This document shows, piece by piece, positions 41,563 through 51,419 of a stretch of 64,000 nt of DNA. Each line of letters opens with the position of its first letter. Position 1 is the first letter of the stretch. The translations under genes were made by a program, and so were the position numbers. The DNA is taken from assembly GCA_900470285.1 (NCBI GenBank), contig UCAG01000005.1, positions 62,001 through 126,000 on the forward strand. Reading direction: 5' to 3'. The notes under the pieces are model-generated. The model searched no databases. It saw nothing but the letters and a program-made list of their open reading frames with translations, and was not told the origin of the DNA. This stretch comes from Hyphomicrobiales bacterium (GTDB lineage: Bacteria > Pseudomonadota > Alphaproteobacteria > Rhizobiales > Rhizobiaceae).

Positions 41563-43314
41563 TCAGGCTGTATAGCGTTGCTCGCCTGCCATCCATGTTT
41601 CGCTGACTTTGATTTTACCTATATCTTTGACACCACTTGTCGGATCCTGCTCCAAAATAGCAAAATCCGCATATTTTCCGGCTTCAAGACTACCCACTTT
41701 ATCATCCATATGGCAATGCCATGCAGCATCAATGGTTACAGCACGCAACGCGGCTTCTGCAGATATACACTCATCTGAGAAGAATACCCCGCCGCCTTCA
41801 TTCATCACACGGGCAACCGCATCCTGCACATAACGCAAAGGCTCTATCGGCGTTACGCTCCAGTCGGAATGCAGCGAAATACGCAAACCGGCAGCCAGAG
41901 CCGACGCGCAAGGATCATAATATTTCGCCCGTTCCGGCCCCAGAATGCGATCGCGGAAAGCTTTCCCCCACCACCGCACATGACCGATAAGGAAAGATGG
42001 TGACAAACCAAGCCGCACCATTTTCTCCATCTGCTCCGGATGCAGAACACTGCAATGTTCAATCCGGTGACGCAGATCATTCGGTGCAGAACCTTGCAAC
42101 ACGGTCTGATAGGCTTCAATCACCGTATCAATTGCCGCATCGCCATTAGAGTGAACGCCGACCTGCCAGCCGCCATCATGCGCACGCTTTATAACTTCGG
42201 TGATTTGTTCAAGACTGTAATTCAGTGCCCCACGGCTATTACTGCCCAGATAATTTTCGCGCTGATAGCCGGTTTCTGCTTGATTGGAACCGTCTGCCCA
42301 GGCCTTGATACCATCAATACGGAACAGATCATTGCCATGTCCGGGTTTGATGCCGAGCTTGTCCCATTCATCCATCAATGTAGAAATTAACATGCCGCGA
42401 TAACGCACCGGCGGGTTATCGGCCATAACCGCATCGAGAAGTGCAACATCATTCACACCGGACAAAAGGCCGATACCGCAGTCATGCAGACTGGTACAAC
42501 CTACAGATGCCGCATGATCGAATAATCTGCGGATGCGCTTCTGCACTTCAGCTGCCGTTGGCTGCGGCATTTTTTCAACAAACGGTTCCTGCGCCGCACT
42601 TTCTTCGAGTCTGCCGCTTAGCTTACCGTTCAGATCCCGTACATAACGCGCACCGGACGGATTAGGCGTATCCTGGGTGATTCCGACAATCTTCATGGCC
42701 ACACTATTCGCATAGGCAATATGGCCGTTGCTCTCCATCATGAAAAACGGATTATCAGGTGCCAGAGCATCCAGTTCCGCCATTGTTGGCGGACGTGCGT
42801 CTTTGGTAATACTGGGGTCAAAATTCTTCGCGCGAATCCAGTCGCCTGATTTTGCCTTGCTGACACCATCTTTCAGCTGAATCCAGACATCTTTGAAAGT
42901 CGGTGTAGCCATTGGGCTGACATCAATCCAGTCGTCCAGCACGACAAAGGTCGAGTGCATATGCGGATCAATAAGACCAGGCATTAATGTGCGGCCAGCA
43001 AGATCAACAATGCGGGTATTTTTCCCGCTCAGGGCCTGCATATCATCTGCTTTGCCTGTGGCCAGAATAGCATTACCGCGAATGGCAACGGCTTCAGCGC
43101 GGGCATTCTCCTTATTCATGGTGAGAATGGTGCCGCCTTTAAAGATTACATCAGCAGATCCGTCAGCCGGAGCCGCAGCCAGCACGGTTCGGCTATCCAT
43201 AACTGACGCAGTAAAAACGGAAGTGGCTGCCACTCCCATATATTTCAGAAAATTACGCCGTGATGCGGCGTTTCTCAGAATGGCTGTAACTCCGGGATTG
43301 CAGGCTAAACACAT
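41563..43314 (-). CDS. Tat-exported YtcJ-like amidohydrolase
   Basis: A 583-residue metal-dependent hydrolase with an N-terminal twin-arginine signal (SRRNFLKYMGVAATSVFTAS) sending the folded enzyme to the periplasm. The amidohydrolase barrel shows the metal pair in GLIDPHMHS, a later VGVHSNGDAAID, HRIEHCSVLHP and the aspartate SLHSDWSVTP, with the small beta domain around it. This is the YtcJ/NfdA-like branch (amidohydrolase 3). The substrate is unknown, probably an N-formyl or N-acyl compound. The start at 43314 places the RR pair at residues 19–20. Stands alone. Confidence 0.88.
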   Translation of the reverse strand: MCLACNPGVTAILRNAASRRNFLKYMGVAATSVFTASVMDSRTVLAAAPADGSADVIFKGGTILTMNKENARAEAVAIRGNAILATGKADDMQALSGKNTRIVDLAGRTLMPGLIDPHMHSTFVVLDDWIDVSPMATPTFKDVWIQLKDGVSKAKSGDWIRAKNFDPSITKDARPPTMAELDALAPDNPFFMMESNGHIAYANSVAMKIVGITQDTPNPSGARYVRDLNGKLSGRLEESAAQEPFVEKMPQPTAAEVQKRIRRLFDHAASVGCTSLHDCGIGLLSGVNDVALLDAVMADNPPVRYRGMLISTLMDEWDKLGIKPGHGNDLFRIDGIKAWADGSNQAETGYQRENYLGSNSRGALNYSLEQITEVIKRAHDGGWQVGVHSNGDAAIDTVIEAYQTVLQGSAPNDLRHRIEHCSVLHPEQMEKMVRLGLSPSFLIGHVRWWGKAFRDRILGPERAKYYDPCASALAAGLRISLHSDWSVTPIEPLRYVQDAVARVMNEGGGVFFSDECISAEAALRAVTIDAAWHCHMDDKVGSLEAGKYADFAILEQDPTSGVKDIGKIKVSETWMAGEQRYTA

Positions 43315-43492
43315 CGGATACTTCCCTTGTAAGGATTATTTGACGCCGGATTGCTTAAGAATGAACATGCAAGTAAACTAAAATAAAAGTGAAGATATAA
43401 TAATTTTAATATTACAATAAATACAAATGAAATTTATATAAAACAGCTTTTAATATACACAAAATCAGCTTCATTTAAACAGTTTTATTGAA

Positions 43493-43521
43493 GGAGCAGG
43501 AAATCTCTTGTTACCTGCTCC
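43493..43521 (-). terminator. Probable terminator of the deacetylase-family gene
   Basis: An 8-bp stem GGAGCAGG/CCTGCTCC (43493–43500 with 43514–43521) lies 21 bases after the stop. The downstream run on the minus strand (TTCAATAAAA) is only weakly U-rich. Confidence 0.5.
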
Positions 43522-43542
43522 TGAACACTCATTGAAAACAGA

Positions 43543-44562
43543 TCAACCGCCAAAACCACGCAGAAAATGTGTGAGATTTCCACCCAGCTGATCGCAGATA
43601 TAGCCACCTTCCTGCACAATCACTGTCGGCAAATTCAGGCTTGCACATTTTTGCGCAATGCTGGTGAAACCCTGCTCATTAACGGTAAATCCGCCAAACG
43701 GATCATGCTCAGAAGCATCAAGTCCCAGTGCCAGCACCAAAGCCCCCGGACGATAGGCGCGGATGCGATCCAGCGCCAGATCCAGCGCATCGAGAAACTC
43801 CTGATTGCCGGAGCCACGCGCTAAAGGCAGATTGTAATTATAGCCAAGCCCCGCTCCCTCACCGCGTTCCGATGCATGCCCCCAGAAAAACGGATAGAAA
43901 ACTGCCGGATCAACATGGATGGAAACTGTCATCACATCCGCACGATGATAGAAAATCCCCTGTGTACCATTGCCGTGATGCAAATCGACATCAAGAACAA
44001 CCACACGGTCATGGCTCTCGCGCAAAATCTGCGCAGCAATCGCGGAATTGTTCAGGAAGCAAAAGCCACCTGCCATGTCAGCATAGGCGTGGTGTCCGGG
44101 CGGACGGCATAAAGCATAGGCGGCAGGTTCGCCATTTTGCACAAGTCTGGCAGCTTCAATCGCTGTCTGCGCGCTCCAATAGGCAGAGTGCCACGTATCC
44201 GCAGCAATCGGGCAGGCCGTATCGGCCATGTGGTAGCCTGCACGGCCAACCGGTGATGCGGGATAAGAGAAGTCACGGCGGTTCGGATGAATATTCGGGA
44301 TCACTTCATCAGATGCACCGCTGATCGTTTGCCACTGTCCGTAAATGACCTGCAGGAATTCCAGATATTCCGGGCTGTGTACAGCGCTGACCGGTGCCAG
44401 ACCATGATCCTGCGCCGCAATCATTGCAAGTCCGGCATCTTTAGCGCCGGTTAAAAGCCGCTGTATACGCTCAGGTACTTCCGGATTAGGTTTGCGGGCA
44501 CCGGCAGATAAAAACATGGCCGGATTATGCGCGCGCTGAGGTTCAGCAAATGTAAATTTCAT
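43543..44562 (-). CDS. Histone-deacetylase-family / acetylpolyamine amidohydrolase-like protein
   Basis: A 339-residue zinc hydrolase that should remove acetyl groups from polyamines or lysines. Catalytic features are present: the tandem histidines in RPPGHHAYADMAGGFCFLNN, zinc ligands in VLDVDLHHGNG and the aspartate in LGLDASEHDP, and the transition-state tyrosine in VQEGGY. The segment ERIQRLL after the N-terminal loop is typical of bacterial acetylpolyamine amidohydrolases, favouring a polyamine substrate. The start at 44562 agrees with the family. No polyamine uptake or acetyl-CoA gene is next to it. Stands alone, divergent from the acyltransferase. Confidence 0.9.
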   Translation of the reverse strand: MKFTFAEPQRAHNPAMFLSAGARKPNPEVPERIQRLLTGAKDAGLAMIAAQDHGLAPVSAVHSPEYLEFLQVIYGQWQTISGASDEVIPNIHPNRRDFSYPASPVGRAGYHMADTACPIAADTWHSAYWSAQTAIEAARLVQNGEPAAYALCRPPGHHAYADMAGGFCFLNNSAIAAQILRESHDRVVVLDVDLHHGNGTQGIFYHRADVMTVSIHVDPAVFYPFFWGHASERGEGAGLGYNYNLPLARGSGNQEFLDALDLALDRIRAYRPGALVLALGLDASEHDPFGGFTVNEQGFTSIAQKCASLNLPTVIVQEGGYICDQLGGNLTHFLRGFGG

Positions 44563-44762
44563 AAATCAGTTTCCTCCTCATTCCAGCGTACATACTTATC
44601 GGATTTCACTTGTCTATGAAACAGGTTAAGCCATATGTATTCGCTCAGCGAAGTATAAGATTATTAAAATATTGTATGAATAAATGTTATGGATCAGATG
44701 AAAAATATAAATTTTCAAAAATTGTCTCAACAACGCATAATTCAGGAAATTTGAAAGGCCGT

Positions 44763-45881
44763 ATGATGACTGCCACCGCTTTCAGTGCTCCTGAAAAGAA
44801 AAACACGATTTATTCTGTGCAGCTATTGCGCGCCATTGCGGCTTTGCTGGTGGTGTTCGATCATGGCTTGATTCATATATTAACTGCCTATGATGTACCG
44901 CAGGAATATCATGTTATGGCATGGAAACTCGGTGGTATCGGCGTAACGATCTTTTTCGTTATCAGCGGCTTTGTTATGGCACTGACCAATGACCGGAAAT
45001 TTGGTCAGCCGGCAGAACCGCTACATTTTATGCTCAACCGTATTATTCGCATCGTTCCGTTATATTGGGTGATGACCTTCGTAGCTGCGGCCCTGACAAT
45101 CCTTACAACCGGCAAAGAAGTCTCATTCTCTTATCTCCTGATGTCTCTGTTCTTCATTGTTCCGCAGGATGCTTCCGGGCAGGCAGTGTTGCAGCCTGTA
45201 CTCGGCCCTGGCTGGACATTGACTTATGAAATGTTTTTCTACGCTGTCTTTGCTTTATTCCTGCTGCTGCCGAAACGGGCGGGCGTGACCGGTTTCACAA
45301 TCACAATGCTTGCGCTTGTTTTCTGGGGAATGACAACTTTATCGTCAGCAGAAATCAATGACCCGACAAGCCGTTTTGCTTTCTATGCCAATCCGTTGCT
45401 TCTGTTATTCGTTTCTGGCGTGCTTCTGGGAGTGGTTTATAAAAAATATGAGGCCTCATTCGAGCAGGTCAATATCGGCATCATCTGGATGATTGCAGCA
45501 GTCGCGGTGACAATAGCTTGCAGCATTCTGACGGACAAAAACAGCTGGCCGCTTTATCTTCAGCCAATTGTTTTTGTGCTGCCTTTGCTCTGTGTGGCTA
45601 TAGCGTTGGTTTCGCGGTTCGAACCGGTAACATTGAGCCGTCGCTTCGGCATTTTGCTCGGCGAGGCTTCTTACAGCATCTATCTCAGCCATATATTGTT
45701 TCTGGCTGTGCTCCGTAAAATTTTACCTGCCGGCACACTTTACGGAACCCTCTATCTGACCGCCGCCATTGCAGGATCAATCATCACAGGAATTTTAATC
45801 TATAAGCTGATTGAGATGCCGCTGACCAATATTGCACGGAAATATCTCAGATTGAAAAAACGACAGACTGTTGCTGCATGA
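44763..45881 (+). CDS. Acyltransferase-3-family membrane protein
   Basis: A 372-residue inner-membrane protein with about ten hydrophobic segments, starting with the family's catalytic region VQLLRAIAALLVVFDHG (arginine and histidine of the R..H motif). Members transfer acyl groups, often O-acetyl, to exported sugars, lipopolysaccharide or lipid. The target is unknown. The start at 44763 has AAAGG before it. The frame is open upstream to 44610, but those residues are AT-driven and unlike the family, so they are not taken as coding. Followed by a partial RIME-like repeat. Confidence 0.88.
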   Translation: MMTATAFSAPEKKNTIYSVQLLRAIAALLVVFDHGLIHILTAYDVPQEYHVMAWKLGGIGVTIFFVISGFVMALTNDRKFGQPAEPLHFMLNRIIRIVPLYWVMTFVAAALTILTTGKEVSFSYLLMSLFFIVPQDASGQAVLQPVLGPGWTLTYEMFFYAVFALFLLLPKRAGVTGFTITMLALVFWGMTTLSSAEINDPTSRFAFYANPLLLLFVSGVLLGVVYKKYEASFEQVNIGIIWMIAAVAVTIACSILTDKNSWPLYLQPIVFVLPLLCVAIALVSRFEPVTLSRRFGILLGEASYSIYLSHILFLAVLRKILPAGTLYGTLYLTAAIAGSIITGILIYKLIEMPLTNIARKYLRLKKRQTVAA

Positions 45882-45923
45882 TTATAAATTCATCCAGAGC
45901 ATATCCGGTTTTGTTTTTATTAT

Positions 45924-45969
45924 AATCAGAGCGGTTCCGTTTAACATTGCAACGTGGACTGCTCTGATT
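45924..45969. repeat. Partial RIME-like palindrome
   Basis: The inverted repeat AATCAGAGC/GCTCTGATT (45924–45932 with 45961–45969) has partly paired inner arms. It resembles the second palindrome of the RIME-like repeats at 21583 and 47701 and could also end the convergent transcripts. Confidence 0.5.
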
Positions 45970-45979
45970 ATTCGTCTGG

Positions 45980-46813
45980 TTAGTTGCCGCAGGCAGATGC
46001 GGCACACTCAAAAACCATACCGTCATAGGCTGGCTCGACATTTTCCGGAACGGCAGCGCGCACTTCATCATAATCCAGCGGCACATGCATATGGGTGAGA
46101 ATGGCGCGGTGCGGTTTCAGGCGGGAAACCCATTCCAGCGCCTCATCCAGACTGAAATGGCTTGGGTGCGGTCTATGTTGTAAAGCATCAATCAGCAAAA
46201 CATCCAGATTTTCAAGAGAAGCGGCTGTTTCCGGCGGGAATTCATTCACATCCGAGCAATAGGCCACATTTTCAATACGAAAGCCGAGACTGGTAATATC
46301 GCCATGCACCATCGGCATTGGTTTAAAGCGGATCGAACCGCCTGCCCCGTTAATGGTAAAACTCTCGGTATTACCGATTTCATGGGCTTTAAGAATTGGC
46401 GGGTAACTTGAGCCGAAAGGTGTGGCGAAACAATAGCCGAAAGCCTCATAAAGCCGGTTGAGCGTCAGACGGTTTGCATAAATCGGCATCAGGCTCTTGC
46501 TGTCGAGCACAAAACTGCGCAAATCATCAATACCGTGAATATGGTCGGCATGGGGATGCGTATAGATTGCCGCATCAATATGACGGTCAGTCTTACCTGC
46601 CAAACCATCAATGATCTGTGAGCGAAAATCCGGTCCTGTGTCGATCACAACACGCGTTGTGCCGCTATTGCTAACGCGCTCCACCAACAACGATGCACGG
46701 CGGCGGCGGTTTTTCGGATTGTCCGGATTGCACTGCCCCCAATCGCCGTTCGGACGCGGCACACCGGGAGATGAGCCGCAACCAAGAACCGTAAAGCGAT
46801 AGAAGTCAGACAT
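45980..46813 (-). CDS. Metallo-beta-lactamase-fold hydrolase (PhnP-like)
   Basis: A 277-residue di-metal hydrolase. The N-terminal VLGCGSSPGVPRPNGDWG is typical of this rhizobial branch. The metal-binding motif is YTHPHADHIHGIDDLR, with further ligands in MVHGD, YCSDVNEFPP and THMH. PhnP-like members split cyclic phosphodiesters; the true substrate here is unknown. It lies downstream of tatD and metG on the same strand, an arrangement found widely in the order. Confidence 0.9.
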   Translation of the reverse strand: MSDFYRFTVLGCGSSPGVPRPNGDWGQCNPDNPKNRRRRASLLVERVSNSGTTRVVIDTGPDFRSQIIDGLAGKTDRHIDAAIYTHPHADHIHGIDDLRSFVLDSKSLMPIYANRLTLNRLYEAFGYCFATPFGSSYPPILKAHEIGNTESFTINGAGGSIRFKPMPMVHGDITSLGFRIENVAYCSDVNEFPPETAASLENLDVLLIDALQHRPHPSHFSLDEALEWVSRLKPHRAILTHMHVPLDYDEVRAAVPENVEPAYDGMVFECAASACGN

Positions 46814-46896
46814 GTGCCAGTTCCGCTTTTATACGCCTTTTAATAATTAAATATCAAAAGGTTGAAATGATTATCTGATAGTTTGAACGAACATTA

Positions 46897-47673
46897 TCAG
46901 CGAGGTATTTTGGTAAACAGACGCAGCACATTCTCACCGGTCATCCGGCGGATATCCGCATCGCTCACACCGATTACATCTGCCAGAACCGCAGCAGTAT
47001 GAGCAACATAGGACGGCTCATTGCGTTTGCCGCGATGTGGCATCGGTGCCAGATAAGGCGCATCCGTCTCTACCAGCAGACGATCATGCGGCACGATTTT
47101 CGCCGCTTCACGAATTTCAGCAGAGTTTTTGAAAGTGATAATACCTGAGAAAGACACATAGCCGCCTAGCTCAACACCGGTACGTGCCAGTTCAATGCCG
47201 GACGAGAAACAATGGAGAATAAACGGGAACGCGCCTTTGGCGGTTTCCTCGCGCAACAATGCAGCCATATCCTCATCCGCACTGCGGGCATGGATCACAA
47301 GTGGCAATTGTGTGCGGCGCGACGCTTCAATATGTGTCAGCAGGCCTTGGTGCTGGGCTTCCGGCGTTGAATAATCATAGTGATAATCCAGACCAGCTTC
47401 ACCGATTGCCACGACTTTTGGATGCTGCGCAAGACGTACCAGTTCATCAGCTGTTACATCCAGCTCTTCATGGGCATTATTCGGATGAGTGCCGACCGAG
47501 CAATAAACCGGATCATAGCTCTCCGCGAGCGCTAAAATCTGATCGAATTTCTTCACACGGGTGCAGATGGTAATCATCTTCTCTACACCGGCATCGAGAG
47601 CACGCTGAATAATCGCGTCACGCTCTTCTGCAAAATCAGCGAAATCGAGATGGCAATGGCTGTCTACAAGCAT
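46897..47673 (-). CDS. TatD-family metal-dependent deoxyribonuclease
   Basis: A 258-residue TIM-barrel hydrolase. Metal ligands are seen in DSHCHLDF at the N-terminus, in AIGEAGLDYHYD, in LVIHARSADED and in LHCFSSG, and the last in ETDAPYLAPMPHRGKRNEP. TatD proteins are 3'-5' exonucleases linked to DNA repair and degradation; the name comes from a gene position, not a role in Tat export. Lies between metG and the metallo-hydrolase gene on the same strand. The start at 47673 is the natural family start (MLVDSHCHLD). Confidence 0.94.
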   Translation of the reverse strand: MLVDSHCHLDFADFAEERDAIIQRALDAGVEKMITICTRVKKFDQILALAESYDPVYCSVGTHPNNAHEELDVTADELVRLAQHPKVVAIGEAGLDYHYDYSTPEAQHQGLLTHIEASRRTQLPLVIHARSADEDMAALLREETAKGAFPFILHCFSSGIELARTGVELGGYVSFSGIITFKNSAEIREAAKIVPHDRLLVETDAPYLAPMPHRGKRNEPSYVAHTAAVLADVIGVSDADIRRMTGENVLRLFTKIPR

Positions 47674-47700
47674 AAATAAAAGTCCTGCCCGCGTTCATAA

Positions 47701-47798
47701 GCGCATCCCGAAAAGTGTTAGCGGTTTTCGGATAAGATGCGCATAAAATAAAGGCATAGAGCATTTCCGTTCTGATAAGAACGAATAGAAATGCTCTA
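47701..47798. repeat. RIME-like intergenic repeat, copy 2
   Basis: 98 bases with the same two-palindrome plan as 21583–21682. The first palindrome has arms GCGCATC/GATGCGC and inner CCGAAAA/TTTTCGG (47701–47742). The second has arms TAGAGCATTTC/GAAATGCTCTA and inner GTTCT/AGAAC (47757–47798). It lies between metG and tatD. Confidence 0.8.
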
Positions 47799-47809
47799 TA
47801 CGAGAAATG

Positions 47810-47833
47810 ATACGGGCGATAATTCGCCCGTAT
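47810..47833 (-). terminator. Hairpin downstream of metG
   Basis: The stem ATACGGGCGA/TTCGCCCGTAT spans 47810–47833, 13 bases after the metG stop. The U-tract is weak. Together with the adjacent repeat it may end or process the metG message before tatD. Confidence 0.55.
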
Positions 47834-47846
47834 CTGATATAAGATA

Positions 47847-49385
47847 TTACTCTTCAGTTTCCACATAGCGCGGGAAGATCGGCTCCGGTGCAGGCAGTTC
47901 AGCACCGCTGATCAGCACATCAGCGAGATCAGCAAAACTGCGCTTATCTTCTGCAACACCCAGAATATTCAGCAGCTTAACTGAAGATGTCGGAATATAG
48001 GCCTGAGTCATAATTGCAACGCGGCGCAGTACTTCTGCGGTCGTATACAAGACTGTTCCCATACGTACCGGATCGGTTTTGCGCAGTGCCCAAGGCTCCT
48101 GAGCAGCAAAATAACGGTTGGCTTCGGATACAACATTGAAGATTGCCGCCAGCGCCTGATGAATGGCCTGAACCTTCATCGCATTGCGGGCAAGTTCAAT
48201 TGCTTCTTCAGCCAGTTTCAGAATAGCCGTATCTTCTTCATGGAAATTGGCTTTTTCCGGCACTTTACCTTCGCAGTTCTTGGCGATCATCGACAGCGAG
48301 CGCTGCGCCAGATTGCCCAGATCATTGGCCAGATCGGCATTGGTGCGGTTGACAATCGCTTCGTGATTATAGCTGCCGTCCTGACCGAATGGCACTTCAC
48401 GCAGGAAGAAATAACGCACCTGATCCAGACCATAGCGGTCGATAAACGCAAACGGATCGATCACATTGCCGACCGATTTTGACATTTTCTCGCCGCGGTT
48501 GAACAGGAAGCCATGCGCGAAAACACGTTCCGGCAGCGGCAGTCCGGCAGACATCAGGAACGCAGGCCAGTAAACAGCGTGGAAACGCACAATGTCTTTA
48601 CCCAGAATATGAGCAGTTGCAGGCCAGAACTGTGCCTTCTCCGCATCCATATCCGGATAGCCGATAGCGGTGAGATAATTTGTCAGCGCATCAACCCAGA
48701 CATACATCACATGCTTGTCATTGCCTGGTACCGGCACACCCCAGTCGAAGGTGGTACGGGAAACGGACAGATCGCGCAGGCCGGATTTGATAAAGCTCAG
48801 CACTTCATTGCGGCGCTCTGACGGGCCGACAAATTCCGGATGCTTTTCGAAATAATCGATCAGCGGTTGCTGATATTTGGACAAACGGAAGAAGTAGCTT
48901 TCTTCTTCATGCCATTCCACCGGTGAACCGATAGGCTCACGGCGCACACCATCTTCACCAACGGTTGTTTCGCTCTCGTCGAAATAGGCTTCCTGACGAA
49001 CCGAATACCAGCCGGCATAACTGTCGAGATAGATATCGCCGTTAGCGACCATGCGCTCCCAGATATCCTGACAGGCTTTGTAATGACGCTCTTCCGTGGT
49101 GCGGATGAACTGGTCATGGCTTGAGCCGATTTTAGTCAGCATTTCGCGGAACACGGCAGAGTTCTTGTCTGCCAGTTCAAGCGGCGTAATGCCTTCCTTT
49201 TCGGCGGTCTGCTGCATTTTCAGACCGTGTTCGTCTGTACCGGTCAGAAACAGTACATCTTTGCCGTCCAGACGCTGGAAGCGCGCCATGGCATCAGTGG
49301 CAATTGATGTATAGGCATGACCGATATGCGGTGTACCGTTCGGATAGAAGATCGGGGTGGTGATATAAAATTTTTCGCGGCTCAT
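47847..49385 (-). CDS. metG: Methionyl-tRNA synthetase
   Basis: Charges tRNA-Met. 512 residues, the short form without the C-terminal tRNA-binding domain found in E. coli. Class I signatures are [13 protein letters not shown] near the N-terminus and KMSKSVGN near residue 300. The connective peptide has no evident four-cysteine zinc knuckle, as in the MetG1-like short group. The start at 49385 fits the family ([17 protein letters not shown]). First gene of the metG–tatD–hydrolase row. Confidence 0.97.
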   Translation of the reverse strand: MSREKFYITTPIFYPNGTPHIGHAYTSIATDAMARFQRLDGKDVLFLTGTDEHGLKMQQTAEKEGITPLELADKNSAVFREMLTKIGSSHDQFIRTTEERHYKACQDIWERMVANGDIYLDSYAGWYSVRQEAYFDESETTVGEDGVRREPIGSPVEWHEEESYFFRLSKYQQPLIDYFEKHPEFVGPSERRNEVLSFIKSGLRDLSVSRTTFDWGVPVPGNDKHVMYVWVDALTNYLTAIGYPDMDAEKAQFWPATAHILGKDIVRFHAVYWPAFLMSAGLPLPERVFAHGFLFNRGEKMSKSVGNVIDPFAFIDRYGLDQVRYFFLREVPFGQDGSYNHEAIVNRTNADLANDLGNLAQRSLSMIAKNCEGKVPEKANFHEEDTAILKLAEEAIELARNAMKVQAIHQALAAIFNVVSEANRYFAAQEPWALRKTDPVRMGTVLYTTAEVLRRVAIMTQAYIPTSSVKLLNILGVAEDKRSFADLADVLISGAELPAPEPIFPRYVETEE

Positions 49386-49599
49386 GTCGGATCCGTCTTG
49401 TCGAGATATTTTATCTCATGAAGTCAATATGATGATAACTGATAAAACCGGCATATCGCATGTCAGACCGTAAGTCAGCCCTAAATGCAACTAAATCAGA
49501 AGCTCATGCTTGTTTATGCGGTTTTTGACCCCGTGACTGGCGTATTTCAGCCCTTTCACAGTGACCGGCTCGCTCGGCGGCATCAGCCGGTCTCAAGCC

Positions 49600-50673
49600 T
49601 CAGACCGGCATGCCGCTGCGCATTGCGCGATGCATCTTTTCCATCATAATCAGTGCCGCCTGTTTGCGGTCGAGATTATAGCTTTCCGTTTCCATCGCCT
49701 CGCGACGCAGATCATCCCAGAATTGCGACCACTGGCTGGCTTGCACCGCCTGCCCTTGCTCAACAAGACCAAGTGCCTGCGCGGCAGCTTTATCCAGCAA
49801 ATATTCAAGGAAAAGCTGGTTCTGCACATCGGCTTCGCGGCCGCCGAGAACAGCAGCCAGCGCCTGCGCCTTTGGCAAATCAAAATGATTGCCGCTCAGT
49901 ACAGCATCAACCGTATCGGTGATTTCAAGTCCGCCATGTGCCACCAGCAACAAAGCTTTGCGCACAGAACCTTCAGCCCGCGCACTCAATGCTGCAAAAT
50001 ATGCCTGATCCTGCACATCAATGCCGACATCTCTGCCTGCAACTTCCAGCGCGCGCTTCAGCTCATTATCATTCAGCGGCTTGAAAGTCAGTGACTGGCA
50101 GCGCGAGCGGATCGTTGGCAGCAAACGGCCGGATGAATGCGAAATCAGAATAAACAGCGCCCGTGCAGGTGGTTCTTCTAGAGTTTTCAGCAAAGCATTG
50201 GCAGCATTACGGTTCATATCATCCGCAGGGTCGATAATAACGATGCGCCATGCGCCGTCACCGGAAGTACGGCTCAGAAAATGCGTGATACGGCGGATTT
50301 CTTCAACGGTAATCGCCGTGCGGTATTTACCGGTTTTAGCATCAAATGGCCGCGTAATATGCAACAGCGCAGGATGCATACCTTGCGACATCTGGCGGTA
50401 AGGTGCTGCATTCAGATCAGGCGTGTTCAGCTGCTGAGGTGCTGATGCACTGTCGGGATATTTCAGCATATGTCCTGCAAGGTGAAAGCTGGTTGTTGCT
50501 TTGCCTATACCCTGCAAACCTTCAAACAGCAGCGCATGATGCATCTGGCCTTGCCCGTAGGCCTGCGCGAGAAATGTGCGTACTTCCTCATGAGCTGTCA
50601 GAAAAGCCGTCGCATTTGGTGCCGGAACACCGTCAATCGCATCATAAGTGCTGTTTGGTGCCTGTTCAGCCAT
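49600..50673 (-). CDS. holB: DNA polymerase III, delta' subunit
   Basis: Clamp-loader subunit, 357 residues, AAA+ fold. The N-terminal [19 protein letters not shown] contains a P-loop variant (GIGKAT). Sensor 1 lies in [11 protein letters not shown], and the arginine-finger SRC motif in [10 protein letters not shown]. The zinc module of E. coli delta' (four cysteines) is not seen, as is common in Hyphomicrobiales. Its start overlaps the tmk stop by eight bases, so translation is probably coupled. The order dacF-like, tmk, holB, metG is conserved in related genomes. Confidence 0.95.
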   Translation of the reverse strand: MAEQAPNSTYDAIDGVPAPNATAFLTAHEEVRTFLAQAYGQGQMHHALLFEGLQGIGKATTSFHLAGHMLKYPDSASAPQQLNTPDLNAAPYRQMSQGMHPALLHITRPFDAKTGKYRTAITVEEIRRITHFLSRTSGDGAWRIVIIDPADDMNRNAANALLKTLEEPPARALFILISHSSGRLLPTIRSRCQSLTFKPLNDNELKRALEVAGRDVGIDVQDQAYFAALSARAEGSVRKALLLVAHGGLEITDTVDAVLSGNHFDLPKAQALAAVLGGREADVQNQLFLEYLLDKAAAQALGLVEQGQAVQASQWSQFWDDLRREAMETESYNLDRKQAALIMMEKMHRAMRSGMPV

Positions 50674-51319
50674 GGGCAGACACCTCTTGCGGGCTCAGAA
50701 CTGCATCGGTGAGTGCTGCTATTTCAGCGCTAATCTCATTCACCGAGCGGTCTGCATTAATTACCTTGCAGCGTTGCGGCTCTTCGGCGGCGATAGCCAA
50801 AAATGCCTGACGGCGTGCCTCATGGGTGGCAATGGTTTCTTTCTCAAAACGGTCAGCCACTTCAGTCCCGCGGCGCAAACCTGCACGCGCCAGACCTTTA
50901 TCTGCCGGAATATCGAGAATGAAAGTCAGATCAGGCATAGTGCCGTCAATTGCAATACGCTCAACCGAGTGCATGAATTGCGGGTCAAGATTACCGCTGA
51001 TGCCCTGATAAACACGGCTTGAATCAATAAAACGGTCGCAGAGCACAATCTGTCCGGCTTCAATCGCAGGGCGGATTTTCTGGTCAATATGATCGCTGCG
51101 GGCGGCGGCAAACAACAGGGCTTCCATAGCAGGGCCATAGGTTTCTGCCGCACCGCTCAGGATGACATGGCGCACAGCCTCTGCACCTGCTGAGCCGCCC
51201 GGTTCACGCGTGACCACAACCTCAAAGCCCTGAGCGCGCAGATGATCAGCCAAAGCAAGAATCTGCGTGGATTTTCCCGCGCCTTCTCCGCCTTCAAATG
51301 TGATCAGCAATCCTGACAA
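50666..51319 (-). CDS. tmk: Thymidylate kinase
   Basis: Phosphorylates dTMP to dTDP for DNA synthesis. The start is taken as TTG at 51319, giving [19 protein letters not shown], the family start, and 217 residues, the usual length; AGGA lies just upstream. The frame stays open to another TTG at 51391, but those residues are unlike the family. Motifs are the P-loop [10 protein letters not shown], the DRF segment [14 protein letters not shown] and the LID region [16 protein letters not shown]. It overlaps holB by eight bases. Confidence 0.94.
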   Translation of the reverse strand: MSGLLITFEGGEGAGKSTQILALADHLRAQGFEVVVTREPGGSAGAEAVRHVILSGAAETYGPAMEALLFAAARSDHIDQKIRPAIEAGQIVLCDRFIDSSRVYQGISGNLDPQFMHSVERIAIDGTMPDLTFILDIPADKGLARAGLRRGTEVADRFEKETIATHEARRQAFLAIAAEEPQRCKVINADRSVNEISAEIAALTDAVLSPQEVSAHG

Positions 51320-51419
51320 AGCTCTGATTTTCCTAAGCTGTACACCGTTAATAATTATAAGTTTAATGAGGGATAGGCATGGCTTTGTCAAATAAAACTG
51401 ACAAGGGAAACAAGCGGCC

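Noticed and set aside
44610-44762. N-terminal extension of the acyltransferase
   Set aside because: Residues upstream of 44763 are encoded by an AT-rich stretch, match no acyltransferase, and 44763 has its own ribosome site.
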